Assembly (NCBI RefSeq): GCF_023156285.1
Contig: NZ_JAKZAJ010000003.1
Coordinates: 186,001-250,000, forward strand
DNA: 64,000 nt
Origin: Marinobacter koreensis
Lineage (GTDB): Bacteria; Pseudomonadota; Gammaproteobacteria; Pseudomonadales; Oleiphilaceae
Reading direction: 5' to 3'
Within the stretch, counting starts at the first letter, position 1; the number at the start of each line of letters is the position of its first letter. This document shows positions 24,656 to 33,453 of the stretch, piece after piece. Below the pieces are notes generated by a model, which saw only the letters and a program-made list of their open reading frames with translations, was not told the DNA's origin and did no database searches. Made by a program: the position numbers and the translations under genes.

Positions 24656-25477
24656 ATGGCTCTGCACAATGCCCCGCTGGGCAAGTCCAGTGAATATCCG
24701 GATCGCTACGATCCGGATATTCTTTTTCCGGTACCCCGGGAGGAAAATCGTCGCCGCATCGGGCTGGACGACGGCCGCTGGCCCTGGTTCGGAGAGGACC
24801 TCTGGCAGGCCTGGGAGCTGTCCTGGCTGAAGCCCGGAGGTGTTCCGGTTGTTGCCTGGGCCGAGATCCATGTTCCCGGTGCGTCGCCGTACCTGATCGA
24901 GTCGAAATCGCTCAAGCTGTACCTGAACTCGCTCAATCAGCACACGTTTTCTTCCTGGCAACAGGCGGGCGAGACGATCAGCAATGATCTGTCGAGTGCG
25001 TGTGGTGCAGCAGTCAGGGTGCAGCTGCACTCCGTTGATGACGACGTTATGACCCGTGGGCGTCCGGCAGGCTATGAGCTGATTGACGATGAGCCGGTGG
25101 ACGGAGTCGTTTACGAATACGATCCGGCGTCACTGGCCGTTCGGGAGGATTCTGTCGTTACGGAGTCGTTGTGTTCCCATCTGCTGAAGAGTAACTGCCC
25201 GGTCACCGGCCAGCCGGATTGGGGGACGCTGCTGATTCGCTACACCGGCAAACCGATCGATCGGGCAGGGCTTCTGCGCTACGTGGTGAGCTTCCGGAAC
25301 AAGCAGGATTTCCACGAGCACTGTGTCGAAACGGTGTTCACGGATTTGATGGCGCATTGCGCTCCGGAGTCGCTGGAGGTCTGTGCCCGATACACCCGGC
25401 GGGGCGGGCTGGACATCAACCCGTGGAGAAGTACGGCACCTGAGGGCGAGCCGGGGCCACGGCTGGTTCGGCAATAG
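24656..25477 (+). CDS. queF: QueF, NADPH-dependent 7-cyano-7-deazaguanine reductase
   Basis: A 273-residue bimodular (YqcD-type) QueF that reduces preQ0 to preQ1 in queuosine synthesis, a four-electron nitrile reduction. The QueF motif ESKSLKLYLNS is at residues 82-92. The nucleophilic cysteine is C181 in SNCPVTGQPDWG, with the proton-donor aspartate D188. Length fits the long E. coli form. The later steps of the pathway, queA and tgt, are also encoded in this window at 39.8-42.0 kb. The start follows the YadH stop by 15 bases. Confidence 0.96.
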   Translation: MALHNAPLGKSSEYPDRYDPDILFPVPREENRRRIGLDDGRWPWFGEDLWQAWELSWLKPGGVPVVAWAEIHVPGASPYLIESKSLKLYLNSLNQHTFSSWQQAGETISNDLSSACGAAVRVQLHSVDDDVMTRGRPAGYELIDDEPVDGVVYEYDPASLAVREDSVVTESLCSHLLKSNCPVTGQPDWGTLLIRYTGKPIDRAGLLRYVVSFRNKQDFHEHCVETVFTDLMAHCAPESLEVCARYTRRGGLDINPWRSTAPEGEPGPRLVRQ

Positions 25478-25480
25478 CCC

Positions 25481-26938
25481 CTAGCCGAGTTTGCCGGTTT
25501 CGGATTCCGGAACGTCTTCTTCTGTTCGCAGGCGCTCTGCTGCATCTTCCAGCGCCTGCAGGATGGCCTGCCGTTCCCGTTCAGTGACCTTGTCGGAATC
25601 GAGATACATGGCGAACCCGCTGTGTTCGTGTTCAAGGAAGCTGCGGTTGGGGCCCATGTCACGACGGAAGTCGACCACTTCGTAGATGGGCACGGGTTTG
25701 CCGAAACCTTTCACCGTGATCTCTCCCTTGTCCCGGCACATGATCCGGTCCTTGATCAGCGAGAAGGTCTCATAGGAGACCAGGATTTCGCCTGGCTGGG
25801 CCAGGGACTCGAGGCGACTGGCGAGGTTCACTTCCTTGCCGATGATGGTGTAGTCCATCCGGTTCTCGGCGCCGAAGTTACCGACGGTGGTGTAGCCGGT
25901 GCTGATGCCCATACGGATTTCCAAGGGCGTCTTGATGCCCTGGCTGCGCCACTTCTGGCGCATGATCTTCATATGCTTGCGCATCTCGATGGCCATGGAG
26001 ACGCAGGCAAAGGCGTCCTCACGCTGCCCGCGGCTGGTGGGGTCGCCGAAGAACACCATGATGGAGTCACCGACGAACTTATCGATGGTGCCACCGTACT
26101 TGAGAGCCACTTCAGACATTTCGTTGAAGTAGTGGTTCAGCAGTTCGGTCAGGGCCTCGGGCTCCATCTCTTCAGACAGTTCCGTAAAGCCCTTGATGTC
26201 CGAGAAAAACACCGCGAGCTTTTTGCGCTGGGTTTCCAGGCGTACATCCCGTTCACCCGTGAAAATGGATTGCCATACCTGCGGAGACAGATATTTGGAC
26301 AGTTTGTGGGACAGTGCAATGGACTGCTCCCGCTGGTTCTGGATCTGGGTCTTGGCGAGCATCAGCGCCCGGGCCTGCTGGTGGGAGTAGTAGGCCGTCA
26401 TGCAGATATAGAGGCCGGTCGAGACGATGGCGCACAAGCTGGTCAGCAGGGGAGACTGGAACGACGCCGCAGGGCCGACGAAGGCCAGAGCCGTCAGGAC
26501 CGAAATGGCCATGAAGCAACTGCCGATCAGCCATTGGCGGATGCCGCCCACGATCAGGCAGCTGAACATCAGCATCAGCGCGACTGAAGCGGAAGGGATC
26601 GCCACCAGTCCGGTACAGCCAATAAAGGCTCCGCCGATCACGCAATCCACCAAGAGCATTTTTTGCCGGATGCGGGGTGATCGGCTCAGGAAGGTCTTTC
26701 GGGTGACGACGTAAACGATGTGCGGCCAGACGACAGCCCCGGCAACCAGCCAAAGCAGCCAGTGGGCAAACGCCTGTTGCAGCACGCCGACCACAATGAT
26801 GGCGCCGGTAACGGTATACGCCATGACCCGACCGTTGTAGTCGGGCATTGGCGGAATGGCAACGGAGCCCGTTGCCTGATCCGACGTCAGCGCTTTGGTG
26901 GCGCTGCTGGCGTTGCGGAGGTCCACGTGGGCGCTCAT
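25481..26938 (-). CDS. cyaB: CyaB-like class III adenylate cyclase with membrane sensor domain
   Basis: A 485-residue protein. The N-terminal part (about 35-195) has about six hydrophobic segments and resembles the MASE2 membrane domain of Pseudomonas aeruginosa CyaB. A short linker leads to a class III cyclase domain, where the metal-binding aspartates lie in FFSDIKGFTELSE and DKFVGDSIMVFFGD, and the catalytic helix is MDYTIIGKEVNLASRLE. It should make cAMP at the inner membrane. Two adjacent ATG codons (26941 and 26938) are possible starts. Its start overlaps the end of the gene upstream on the same strand. A Vfr-like site at 20091 is a plausible target of its product. Confidence 0.88.
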   Translation of the reverse strand: MSAHVDLRNASSATKALTSDQATGSVAIPPMPDYNGRVMAYTVTGAIIVVGVLQQAFAHWLLWLVAGAVVWPHIVYVVTRKTFLSRSPRIRQKMLLVDCVIGGAFIGCTGLVAIPSASVALMLMFSCLIVGGIRQWLIGSCFMAISVLTALAFVGPAASFQSPLLTSLCAIVSTGLYICMTAYYSHQQARALMLAKTQIQNQREQSIALSHKLSKYLSPQVWQSIFTGERDVRLETQRKKLAVFFSDIKGFTELSEEMEPEALTELLNHYFNEMSEVALKYGGTIDKFVGDSIMVFFGDPTSRGQREDAFACVSMAIEMRKHMKIMRQKWRSQGIKTPLEIRMGISTGYTTVGNFGAENRMDYTIIGKEVNLASRLESLAQPGEILVSYETFSLIKDRIMCRDKGEITVKGFGKPVPIYEVVDFRRDMGPNRSFLEHEHSGFAMYLDSDKVTERERQAILQALEDAAERLRTEEDVPESETGKLG

Positions 26939-26942
26939 CATT

Positions 26943-27254
26943 TCAGAAGCGAATCCGGCCAATCAGCATGTCCCGGAACATGACCCAGTCTCCCATCAGG
27001 CTGTACAGGGGAAAGCGGAACGTTGCCGGGCGGTTCTTTTCGAATTTGAAGTGTCCGACCCACGCAAAGCCATAACCAATGACCGGCAGGGCCAGAAGCC
27101 AGAGGAGCTTGCCGGATATCAGCGCATACAGGGCGACGATCAGAACCAGCAGGCTTCCGGTAAAATGAAGTCGCCGACAGGTCACATCGCTGTGTTCTTC
27201 CAGATAGTAGGGATAGAATTCAGAGAAGTTGCGAAACGTCTGATTGTCACTCAT
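26943..27254 (-). CDS. Mpo1-like (DUF962) small membrane protein
   Basis: A 103-residue protein of the DUF962/Mpo1 family. The pattern FSEFYPYYLEEHSDVTCRRLHFTG with histidines about 13 residues apart, a transmembrane pair (LLVLIVALYAL and LLWLLALPVIGYG), then WVGHFKFEKNRPATF with another histidine, is diagnostic. Yeast Mpo1 is an iron-dependent dioxygenase acting on 2-hydroxy fatty acids; bacterial members are untested. It lies immediately upstream of the adenylate cyclase gene on the same strand, so the two are probably co-transcribed. Confidence 0.88.
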   Translation of the reverse strand: MSDNQTFRNFSEFYPYYLEEHSDVTCRRLHFTGSLLVLIVALYALISGKLLWLLALPVIGYGFAWVGHFKFEKNRPATFRFPLYSLMGDWVMFRDMLIGRIRF

Positions 27255-27396
27255 GGTACTGCCACATTGTTTTGATTGTTGGTCAGGCCAGACATACGAC
27301 TAAAGACTAACAGTATTACGTATAACCCACAATTAACAAACTGGATCACGATTTGCCTGCATCATCTACCGTTCATCGCTCAGTCCGAGAGGCATT

Positions 27397-27960
27397 ATGA
27401 CGTCAGTAAGCCAATTCCTGCTGAACCGTTCCTCCGAGCCGCGTCTCAGGGCGCCGGCGCCATCCAAAGAGGTGCTTGAAACGGTGTTTTCATGTGCGGC
27501 CAGGGCGCCGGATCATGCGCTGTTAAGGCCCTGGCGTTACCTGGTTATAGAGGGAAGCGGTCGGGAAGCGCTGGGTGAATTATTTGCCGCCACCTGCCCG
27601 GCCGATGCCGACGACGCCGCCATCGAAAAACTTCGGCGCGCTCCTCTGCGAGCACCGATGGTGATCGTTGGAATTGCCTCACCGTCGGCACACCCGAAGG
27701 TACCCGAGGTGGAGCAGATCATGTCTGCCGCCGCAGGAATGAGCTTTCTGGAACTGGCTCTGCAGGATGCAGGTTTCGGGGTTATGTGGCGGACCGGGGC
27801 GGTTGCCTACAACCCGGTGGTCCATGAAGGGCTTGGCCTGGGGGAGGGCGAGTCCATCGTAGGCTTTCTCTACACCGGGACCATTGCCGTGGAAAAGCCG
27901 CCGGTTCCTCGCCCGGCGGTATCGGAATTTGTGAAGCATTGGCCCGGAGAGCAGCGATAG
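27397..27960 (+). CDS. YdjA-like nitroreductase
   Basis: A 187-residue FMN-binding nitroreductase-fold protein, similar in size to E. coli YdjA. The N-terminus contains LNRSSEPRLRAPAPSKEVLE (the RRS-type FMN contact) and ARAPDHALLRPWRYLVIEG, and the C-terminal half has MSAAAGMSFLELALQDAGFGVMWRTG. These enzymes reduce nitro groups, quinones or other small oxidants with NAD(P)H. It stands alone between the Mpo1-like gene and the flagellar operon. Confidence 0.88.
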   Translation: MTSVSQFLLNRSSEPRLRAPAPSKEVLETVFSCAARAPDHALLRPWRYLVIEGSGREALGELFAATCPADADDAAIEKLRRAPLRAPMVIVGIASPSAHPKVPEVEQIMSAAAGMSFLELALQDAGFGVMWRTGAVAYNPVVHEGLGLGEGESIVGFLYTGTIAVEKPPVPRPAVSEFVKHWPGEQR

Positions 27961-28103
27961 CAGGCCACTCCCAGCTGTAACCGGCTGGAGGAAAGGGTTT
28001 GCCGCCTTTTCCCCGGCTTTTGATAACCCCCGATTTACTGCATGCGGCCAGGAGCCCTTGGTTTTCGGGGCTTTCCATTCGATTTTCCCTCCTTTTTCAT
28101 TTC

Positions 28104-28119
28104 TGGCATCCCGCTTGCT
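28104..28119 (+). promoter_or_regulatory. Sigma-54 promoter of the flgBCDE operon
   Basis: TGGCATCCCGCTTGCT matches the -24/-12 consensus TGGCACG-N4-TTGCW at all key GG and GC positions. The expected start of transcription is about 65 bases before the flgB ATG. In Pseudomonas the same operon is RpoN-dependent. Confidence 0.85.
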
Positions 28120-28183
28120 TCAGTACCGTCAGAAAGCAATTCCGGCAACAGTTTGGCCGGTTGTGACAGGTTTTGGAGGCGGT

Positions 28184-28582
28184 ATGGCAATCTCTTTCGA
28201 CAAGGCGCTAGGCATCCACGAACAGGCCCTTCAGGCACGGGTAAAGCGGGCAGAAGTGCTTGCCAACAACCTGGCCAATGCCGATACACCGGGCTACAAG
28301 GCCCGGGACGTGGACTTCCAGGCGATGATGCAGCAGGCGAAGGACTCCATGTCCGGCCTGGCCCTTGACCGTACCAACGATGCCCATATCGGCGGAGGTT
28401 CCGGGGACGGGGCGGGTGAGCTCAAGTACCGCGTACCGTATCAGCCGTCCGTGGATGGCAACACGGTGGACGCCCAGCAGGAGCAGGCCCGCTACATGCG
28501 CAATGCCATGGACTTCCAGGCCAGCTTCCAGTTTCTGAACAGTAAATTTGCCGGCCTGACCAAGGCATTGAGAGGCGAATAA
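28184..28582 (+). CDS. flgB: FlgB, flagellar proximal rod protein
   Basis: A 132-residue rod protein. The N-terminal motif VLANNLANADTPGYKARDVDF is the hallmark of flagellar axial proteins, and the C-terminal helix MRNAMDFQASFQFLNSKFAGLTKALRGE completes the coiled-coil pair that packs the rod. It is exported through the flagellar type III system and assembles just above the MS ring. The ATG at 28184 with a TGGAGG site was chosen over longer frames. It is the first gene of flgBCDE. Confidence 0.95.
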   Translation: MAISFDKALGIHEQALQARVKRAEVLANNLANADTPGYKARDVDFQAMMQQAKDSMSGLALDRTNDAHIGGGSGDGAGELKYRVPYQPSVDGNTVDAQQEQARYMRNAMDFQASFQFLNSKFAGLTKALRGE

Positions 28583-28612
28583 ACCGCAGTTTTACGGTTC
28601 AAGGAGATCCTT

Positions 28613-29062
28613 ATGTCTTTGGGTAGCATTTTTGATATCGCCGGTTCCGGCATGACGGCCCAGTCGCTGCGGTTGAACACGACGGCCTCCAATATCGCCA
28701 ACGCGGAAACCGCGAGTTCCAGCACCGGCGAAACCTATCGGGCCCGAAAGCCGGTGTTTGCCGCCATTCAGCAGTCTATGTTGAACCCTGACCAGCAGGG
28801 CTATATGTCGGGTGACAGTGAAGAGGCCGGAGCGGGCGTCCGGGTTGCCGGCATCGTCGAGAGCGATGCGGAGCTGCAGATGCGCTACGAGCCCGACCAC
28901 CCTGCCGCGAACGAGGACGGCTACGTTTTCTACCCCAACGTTAATGTGGTGGAAGAAATGGCTGACATGATGTCGTCCTCTCGCAGCTTCCAGATGAACG
29001 TGGATGTAATGAACACCGCCAAAACCATGATGCAGCGCATTCTGACGCTGGGTCAGCAGTAA
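28613..29062 (+). CDS. flgC: FlgC, flagellar proximal rod protein
   Basis: A 149-residue rod protein with the N-terminal axial motif (MTAQSLRLNTTASNIANAETASS), the FlgC-typical TYRARKPVFAAI segment, and the YEPDHPAANEDGYVFYPNVNVVEEMADMM stretch, ending in a helix with NTAKTMMQRILTLGQ. It forms part of the rod with FlgB. It starts 30 bases after flgB. Confidence 0.96.
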   Translation: MSLGSIFDIAGSGMTAQSLRLNTTASNIANAETASSSTGETYRARKPVFAAIQQSMLNPDQQGYMSGDSEEAGAGVRVAGIVESDAELQMRYEPDHPAANEDGYVFYPNVNVVEEMADMMSSSRSFQMNVDVMNTAKTMMQRILTLGQQ

Positions 29063-29080
29063 CGGGCAAGGAGCAGAATC

Positions 29081-29758
29081 ATGAGTGCCATCAATGCAAC
29101 AGGGGTGTCTGATGTTCTTGCCCAGTATCAGGCCAAGCAGCAGGGCTCCGCGCAGGGCAGCAATGAACTGGGCCGGAATGAGTTCATGGATCTCATGCTG
29201 GCGCAGCTGAAAAACCAGAATCCCCTTGAGCCCCAGGACAATGGCGAGTTTATCTCCCAGCTGGCGCAGTTCAGCTCCTTGCAGGAAATGCAGAATCTTT
29301 CCGGCACGGTGGATGATGTGGTCGGCCAATTCCGGTCTACCCAGGCGCTTCAGGCCTCGGCCATGGTTGGCAAGAGTGTGCTTGCCCCTTCCGGCGTTGG
29401 CATGTTGGGCGCTGACGGCCAGGTGACCGGTGCTATCGAAGTGCCGGCGTCCACCGGTGGGCTTCGCCTGTCGGTCCAGAATGCGAACGGTGAACTGGTG
29501 CGGCAGATCGATCTGGGTAACAGCCCGGCCGGTGTGACCTCGTTCAGCTGGGACGGCAAGGATGGTAACGGCAATGCCTTGCCGCCAGGACGCTACCAGT
29601 TTGTTGCCGAGGGTTCCTACCCGGGCGGCGCGCAACAGCTTAATACGATGGTGAGTGCGAACGTGGACAGCGTTTCGCTGGGCCAGAACGGCTCCATCAC
29701 CCTGAATCTGGCCGGCATGGGTTCCATTGCCCTGTCGGACGTGAAAGAAATCAACTGA
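29081..29758 (+). CDS. flgD: FlgD, hook-cap/hook assembly protein
   Basis: A 225-residue hook scaffold protein. NEFMDLMLAQLKNQNPLEPQDNGEFISQLAQFSSLQEM is the FlgD signature, followed by a FlgD-Ig-like domain (SVQNANGELVRQIDLG through FSWDGKDGNGNALPPGRYQF) and a small Tudor-like domain. It caps the growing hook and guides FlgE subunits, then is discarded. It lies between flgC and flgE in the usual order. Confidence 0.95.
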   Translation: MSAINATGVSDVLAQYQAKQQGSAQGSNELGRNEFMDLMLAQLKNQNPLEPQDNGEFISQLAQFSSLQEMQNLSGTVDDVVGQFRSTQALQASAMVGKSVLAPSGVGMLGADGQVTGAIEVPASTGGLRLSVQNANGELVRQIDLGNSPAGVTSFSWDGKDGNGNALPPGRYQFVAEGSYPGGAQQLNTMVSANVDSVSLGQNGSITLNLAGMGSIALSDVKEIN

Positions 29759-29785
29759 TACCGGTGTCAGACCAAGAGGTGATTT

Positions 29786-31714
29786 ATGGCATTTAATACG
29801 GGATTGAGTGGCCTGAGGGCAGCATCGGTAGACCTGGATGTGACCGGCAACAACATTGCCAATGCGAGCACCGTGGGCTTCAAGGGAAGTCGGGTCCAGT
29901 TTGGCGATCTGTACGCCAGCGGCTTTCTGAGCGGTGGCACCAACCCGATTGGCGATGGCGTCCGGGTACAGGATGTTCAGCAGAAGTTCGGGCAGGGCAA
30001 TATCAGCTTTACCGACAACGGCCTGGACATGGCCATCAGTGGCGACGGGTTCTTTATGCTCAACAACAACGGCGAGGTGCGCTATTCCCGAGCCGGACAG
30101 TTCAGCATCGACAAGGAAGGTTATATCGTCAATAACCAGAACATGAAGGTGCAGGGTTATACCGCAGACGAGGATGGCAATCTGAGTGGCATTCGCGGTG
30201 ATTTGCAGATCGCGACGGATAACCTGGCGCCGAGGCGTACTACGAATCTTCAGACGGACGTGAATCTGGATTCTCGAGAGTCTGTTCTGGAAAAGCGAGT
30301 GCGGGACATTGGGCCTATAGATTTGGCTGGCATTGAGGGCGAAAAATTTTCATTCCAATATGCGGATGGCACTCCCGATTACCCGGTTGAAATTCCTGTT
30401 GGAGGCGATGCGCAGGGCGCCGCACTCAAGATTGATGGAGCACCCGGTGTAAGTGCAACAGCTTCTACCACGGCTCTTTTGGACGGTTCCCTGAATGATG
30501 CATTCATACAGGGCGCCTCGGACTTCAAATTTACAATTAAGATAGGAAGTACGCCGCTTAACATAGATACAAGCCAAGTCAATTCTCTTTCCGACTTGGC
30601 TCAGGCCATTACAGATTCCCCTGATAATTCTGTGTCAGCATCACCAATCTTCGATGATTACGATGGTGATCCTAACACCCCAGACACTGCTAGACTGCGG
30701 ATTATTCAGAATGATGGGAAAACACTGAATATTGAGTATGGTGATACGACTGCAACGGCAGATCCGCAATCGCCGTTTGAGGGCGTTGTGAATATCACAA
30801 CAGACAGGACCGTTATAGGTGTTGATACGACTGACGATACAGTATCTCCCAGTAAAAGTGTCAAAGCGGAATTTGAGGGATCACCGATCCGTATTACCAA
30901 CGCTTTCAATCCGATTGATCAACGTACCTATAACCATGCTACGTCGACGACCATTTATGACAGTTTGGGTAATTCCCACGAACTGACCCAGTTCTATGTC
31001 AAGGACCCGTCACCGGGTAACGGCGTCGGACAGAGCCAGTGGTCGATCTACATGCAGATCGACGGCGAACTGGTGGCCGGGACCGATACCCAGCCTTACA
31101 CCGCGCTGTTTGATCAGGATGGACAGCTTGAGTCGGTCAATGGCGATCCCAACGGCGAGATCATCGTTACCGACTGGATTCCCAAGGACGCCACGGGCGC
31201 GCCCAATGGCGCGGATGGCCCTCCTTCCGATCCTTCCAGCGTGGTCAGTCCCATTCCGGAGCCGCCGACCACCTCTGCGTTTGTGGTAGACCTCGGTAAT
31301 ACCACGCAGTATGGTGCGGCTTTCGGGGTGAACGACCAGCAGCAGAACGGCTACACCACGGGCCGACTGTCCGGGCTCGACGTTTCGGATCAGGGGGTGA
31401 TTTTCGCCCGCTATACCAACGGACAGTCCCAGTCCCTGGGGCAGGTGGCCCTGGCTGCTTTCAACAACACGGATGGGTTGTCGCCGGTGGGGGATACCAC
31501 CTGGGTGGAAACCTTCGAATCCGGCCAGCCAATCATTGGCGCAGCCGATACCGGGACCCTGGGTTCCATCAAGGCGAGCTCGGTGGAGGAATCCAACGTC
31601 GATCTCTCGGCGGAACTGGTGAACCTGATCATCGCCCAGCGGAACTATCAGGCCAACGCCAAGACCATCGAAACCTCCGATGCCGTCACGCAGACCATCA
31701 TCAACCTCCGCTAA
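29786..31714 (+). CDS. flgE: FlgE, flagellar hook protein, long form
   Basis: A 642-residue hook subunit, much longer than the roughly 400-residue E. coli protein. The ends are conserved: the N-terminal GLSGLRAASVDLDVTGNNIANASTVGFKGSR and the C-terminal VEESNVDLSAELVNLIIAQRNYQANAKTIE helix. The middle (roughly residues 170-390, bases 30300-30960) is more AT-rich and carries the surface-exposed D2/D3 domains, which vary between strains. The last gene of the first operon; a second sigma-54 promoter follows. Confidence 0.95.
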   Translation: MAFNTGLSGLRAASVDLDVTGNNIANASTVGFKGSRVQFGDLYASGFLSGGTNPIGDGVRVQDVQQKFGQGNISFTDNGLDMAISGDGFFMLNNNGEVRYSRAGQFSIDKEGYIVNNQNMKVQGYTADEDGNLSGIRGDLQIATDNLAPRRTTNLQTDVNLDSRESVLEKRVRDIGPIDLAGIEGEKFSFQYADGTPDYPVEIPVGGDAQGAALKIDGAPGVSATASTTALLDGSLNDAFIQGASDFKFTIKIGSTPLNIDTSQVNSLSDLAQAITDSPDNSVSASPIFDDYDGDPNTPDTARLRIIQNDGKTLNIEYGDTTATADPQSPFEGVVNITTDRTVIGVDTTDDTVSPSKSVKAEFEGSPIRITNAFNPIDQRTYNHATSTTIYDSLGNSHELTQFYVKDPSPGNGVGQSQWSIYMQIDGELVAGTDTQPYTALFDQDGQLESVNGDPNGEIIVTDWIPKDATGAPNGADGPPSDPSSVVSPIPEPPTTSAFVVDLGNTTQYGAAFGVNDQQQNGYTTGRLSGLDVSDQGVIFARYTNGQSQSLGQVALAAFNNTDGLSPVGDTTWVETFESGQPIIGAADTGTLGSIKASSVEESNVDLSAELVNLIIAQRNYQANAKTIETSDAVTQTIINLR

Positions 31715-31732
31715 TCAGTGACATAACCAACA

Positions 31733-31748
31733 TGGCATGACTCCTGCA
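31733..31748 (+). promoter_or_regulatory. Sigma-54 promoter of the flgFGHIJKL operon
   Basis: TGGCATGACTCCTGCA fits the -24/-12 consensus (GG, then GC ten bases later) with one change in the TTGC box. It lies 42 bases before the flgF ATG, in the same position as in Pseudomonas. Confidence 0.75.
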
Positions 31749-31789
31749 AGAATACTGGAAACAGTCAAAATTCCGGCAGGAGTTTGCCC

Positions 31790-32542
31790 ATGGACAAAGC
31801 GTTATATATCGGCATGTCGGGTGCCAAGCAGAACATGCTTTCCCAGCGTGCCCATGCCAACAACCTCGCTAACGTCAATACCACCGGGTTCAAGCGGGAT
31901 TTTGCCCAGGCCCGGAGTATGCCGGTTTACGGCGAGCATTTTCCCACCCGCGCCTATGCAATGACCGAGCGACCGGGCACCGATCTTTCGGCCGGCTCGC
32001 TGATGCAGACCGGTCGCAAGCTGGACGTTGCCGTGAAAGGTGATGGCTGGCTGTCCATCCAGAATCAGCAGGGCCAGGAGGTCTTCACTCGTACCGGCAG
32101 TCTGCAGGTGGACGTCAACGGTCTGCTCCGGCTGCCCAGCGGTGAAATGGTCCTTGGTAATGGCGGGCCTGTCGCTCTTCCTCCGTACGACAAGATCGAT
32201 ATTGGTGATGACGGGACGATTTCCATCGTGCCTGCCGGTGGCGATCCGGGGCAGGTGGTGCAGATTGATCGCCTGAAGCTGGTCAATCCACCCAAAGGCG
32301 CCCTGGAGAAGGGTGAGGACGGGTTTATGCGCCGCAAGCCGGATCAGGCGCTGGGCGGGCCAGAGCCAGCAGATGGCACGCTCCGCGTCGCCTCTGGTTT
32401 TCTGGAGAGTTCCAACGTGAATGCCGTCGAGGAAATGATCGACAACCTGCAGCTGTCCCGGCAATACGAGATGCAGGTGAAGGTGATGAGAACGGCGCAG
32501 AACAATTCCGAGGCGACGGCACGCCTGTTGCAGAACCTCTGA
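31790..32542 (+). CDS. flgF: FlgF, flagellar proximal rod protein
   Basis: A 250-residue rod protein. It begins MDKALYIGMSGAKQNMLSQRAHANNLANVNTTGFKRDF and ends with EEMIDNLQLSRQYEMQVKVMRTAQNNSEATARLLQNL, the paired axial helices of the rod family. The actual start is the ATG at 31790 behind an AGGAG site, not the TTG two codons earlier. It opens the second flagellar operon. Confidence 0.95.
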   Translation: MDKALYIGMSGAKQNMLSQRAHANNLANVNTTGFKRDFAQARSMPVYGEHFPTRAYAMTERPGTDLSAGSLMQTGRKLDVAVKGDGWLSIQNQQGQEVFTRTGSLQVDVNGLLRLPSGEMVLGNGGPVALPPYDKIDIGDDGTISIVPAGGDPGQVVQIDRLKLVNPPKGALEKGEDGFMRRKPDQALGGPEPADGTLRVASGFLESSNVNAVEEMIDNLQLSRQYEMQVKVMRTAQNNSEATARLLQNL

Positions 32543-32622
32543 CAGTGAACGATTAAACAGGGCGGGGGCCCGGTAAGCGGCAAAATATGGCCGCCCCACA
32601 GGGTCCCGGCGAGGAGAAGACG

Positions 32623-33411
32623 ATGCATCCAGCACTTTGGGTCAGTAAAACCGGGTTAAGTGCCCAGGACATCAAAATGTCCACCATTTCGAACAACCTG
32701 GCGAACGTGAATACCACGGCGTTCAAGCGGGATCGGGCCCAATTCCAGGATCTGCTTTACCAGATCAAGCGTCAGCCCGGTGGTATGAACACCCAGAACT
32801 CAGAGCTGCCCTCGGGTCTTCAGCTCGGTACCGGTGTCCGGGTGGTGGGGACGACCAAGCAGTTTTCCCAGGGCAACCTCCAGGTGACCGATCAGCCCCT
32901 CGATATGGCGATCAATGGTCGCGGGTTCCTGCAGGTCGAAACGCCCGATGGCCAGATCGCCTACACGCGGGATGGGGAGTTCCAGTTGAACTCGAACGGT
33001 GATGTGGTGACGCCGGATGGCTTCCCGCTGGTGCCGAATATCAACGTGCCGGACAACGCCACCAACGTGACCATCGGCAAGGACGGAACCGTGACGGCGG
33101 TGGTGGATGACCAGACCGCACCGATCAACCTGGGCCAGATTACCCTCGTGGATTTCGTTAACCCCCAGGGGCTTCAGGCGGTAGGCAACAACCTCTACAA
33201 GGCGACTACCGCCAGTGGCGATCCCAACGAGGGCGAAGCCGGACTGGCCGGACTGGGCACCATTGAGCAGGGACAGATCGAGTCTTCCAACGTTGAAGTG
33301 GTGGAAGAGCTGGTCAACATGATCACGACCCAGCGGGCCTACGAAATGAATTCGAAGGTGGTCTCGACCACGGATCAGATGCTCCAGTTCATTACCAATA
33401 ACATCGGGTAA
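32623..33411 (+). CDS. flgG: FlgG, flagellar distal rod protein
   Basis: A 262-residue distal rod protein. The N-terminus MHPALWVSKTGLSAQDIKMSTISNNLANVNTTAFKRDRA and the GDPNEGEAGLAGLGTIEQG segment near the C-terminus are FlgG hallmarks; the final helix is VVEELVNMITTQRAYEMNSKVVSTTDQML. It forms the drive shaft passing through the LP ring. ATG at 32623 follows a GAGGAG site. Confidence 0.96.
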   Translation: MHPALWVSKTGLSAQDIKMSTISNNLANVNTTAFKRDRAQFQDLLYQIKRQPGGMNTQNSELPSGLQLGTGVRVVGTTKQFSQGNLQVTDQPLDMAINGRGFLQVETPDGQIAYTRDGEFQLNSNGDVVTPDGFPLVPNINVPDNATNVTIGKDGTVTAVVDDQTAPINLGQITLVDFVNPQGLQAVGNNLYKATTASGDPNEGEAGLAGLGTIEQGQIESSNVEVVEELVNMITTQRAYEMNSKVVSTTDQMLQFITNNIG

Positions 33412-33453
33412 GACAGGACGGACGGGTAAACCGGTCGTCGGGACGGTATTGCG

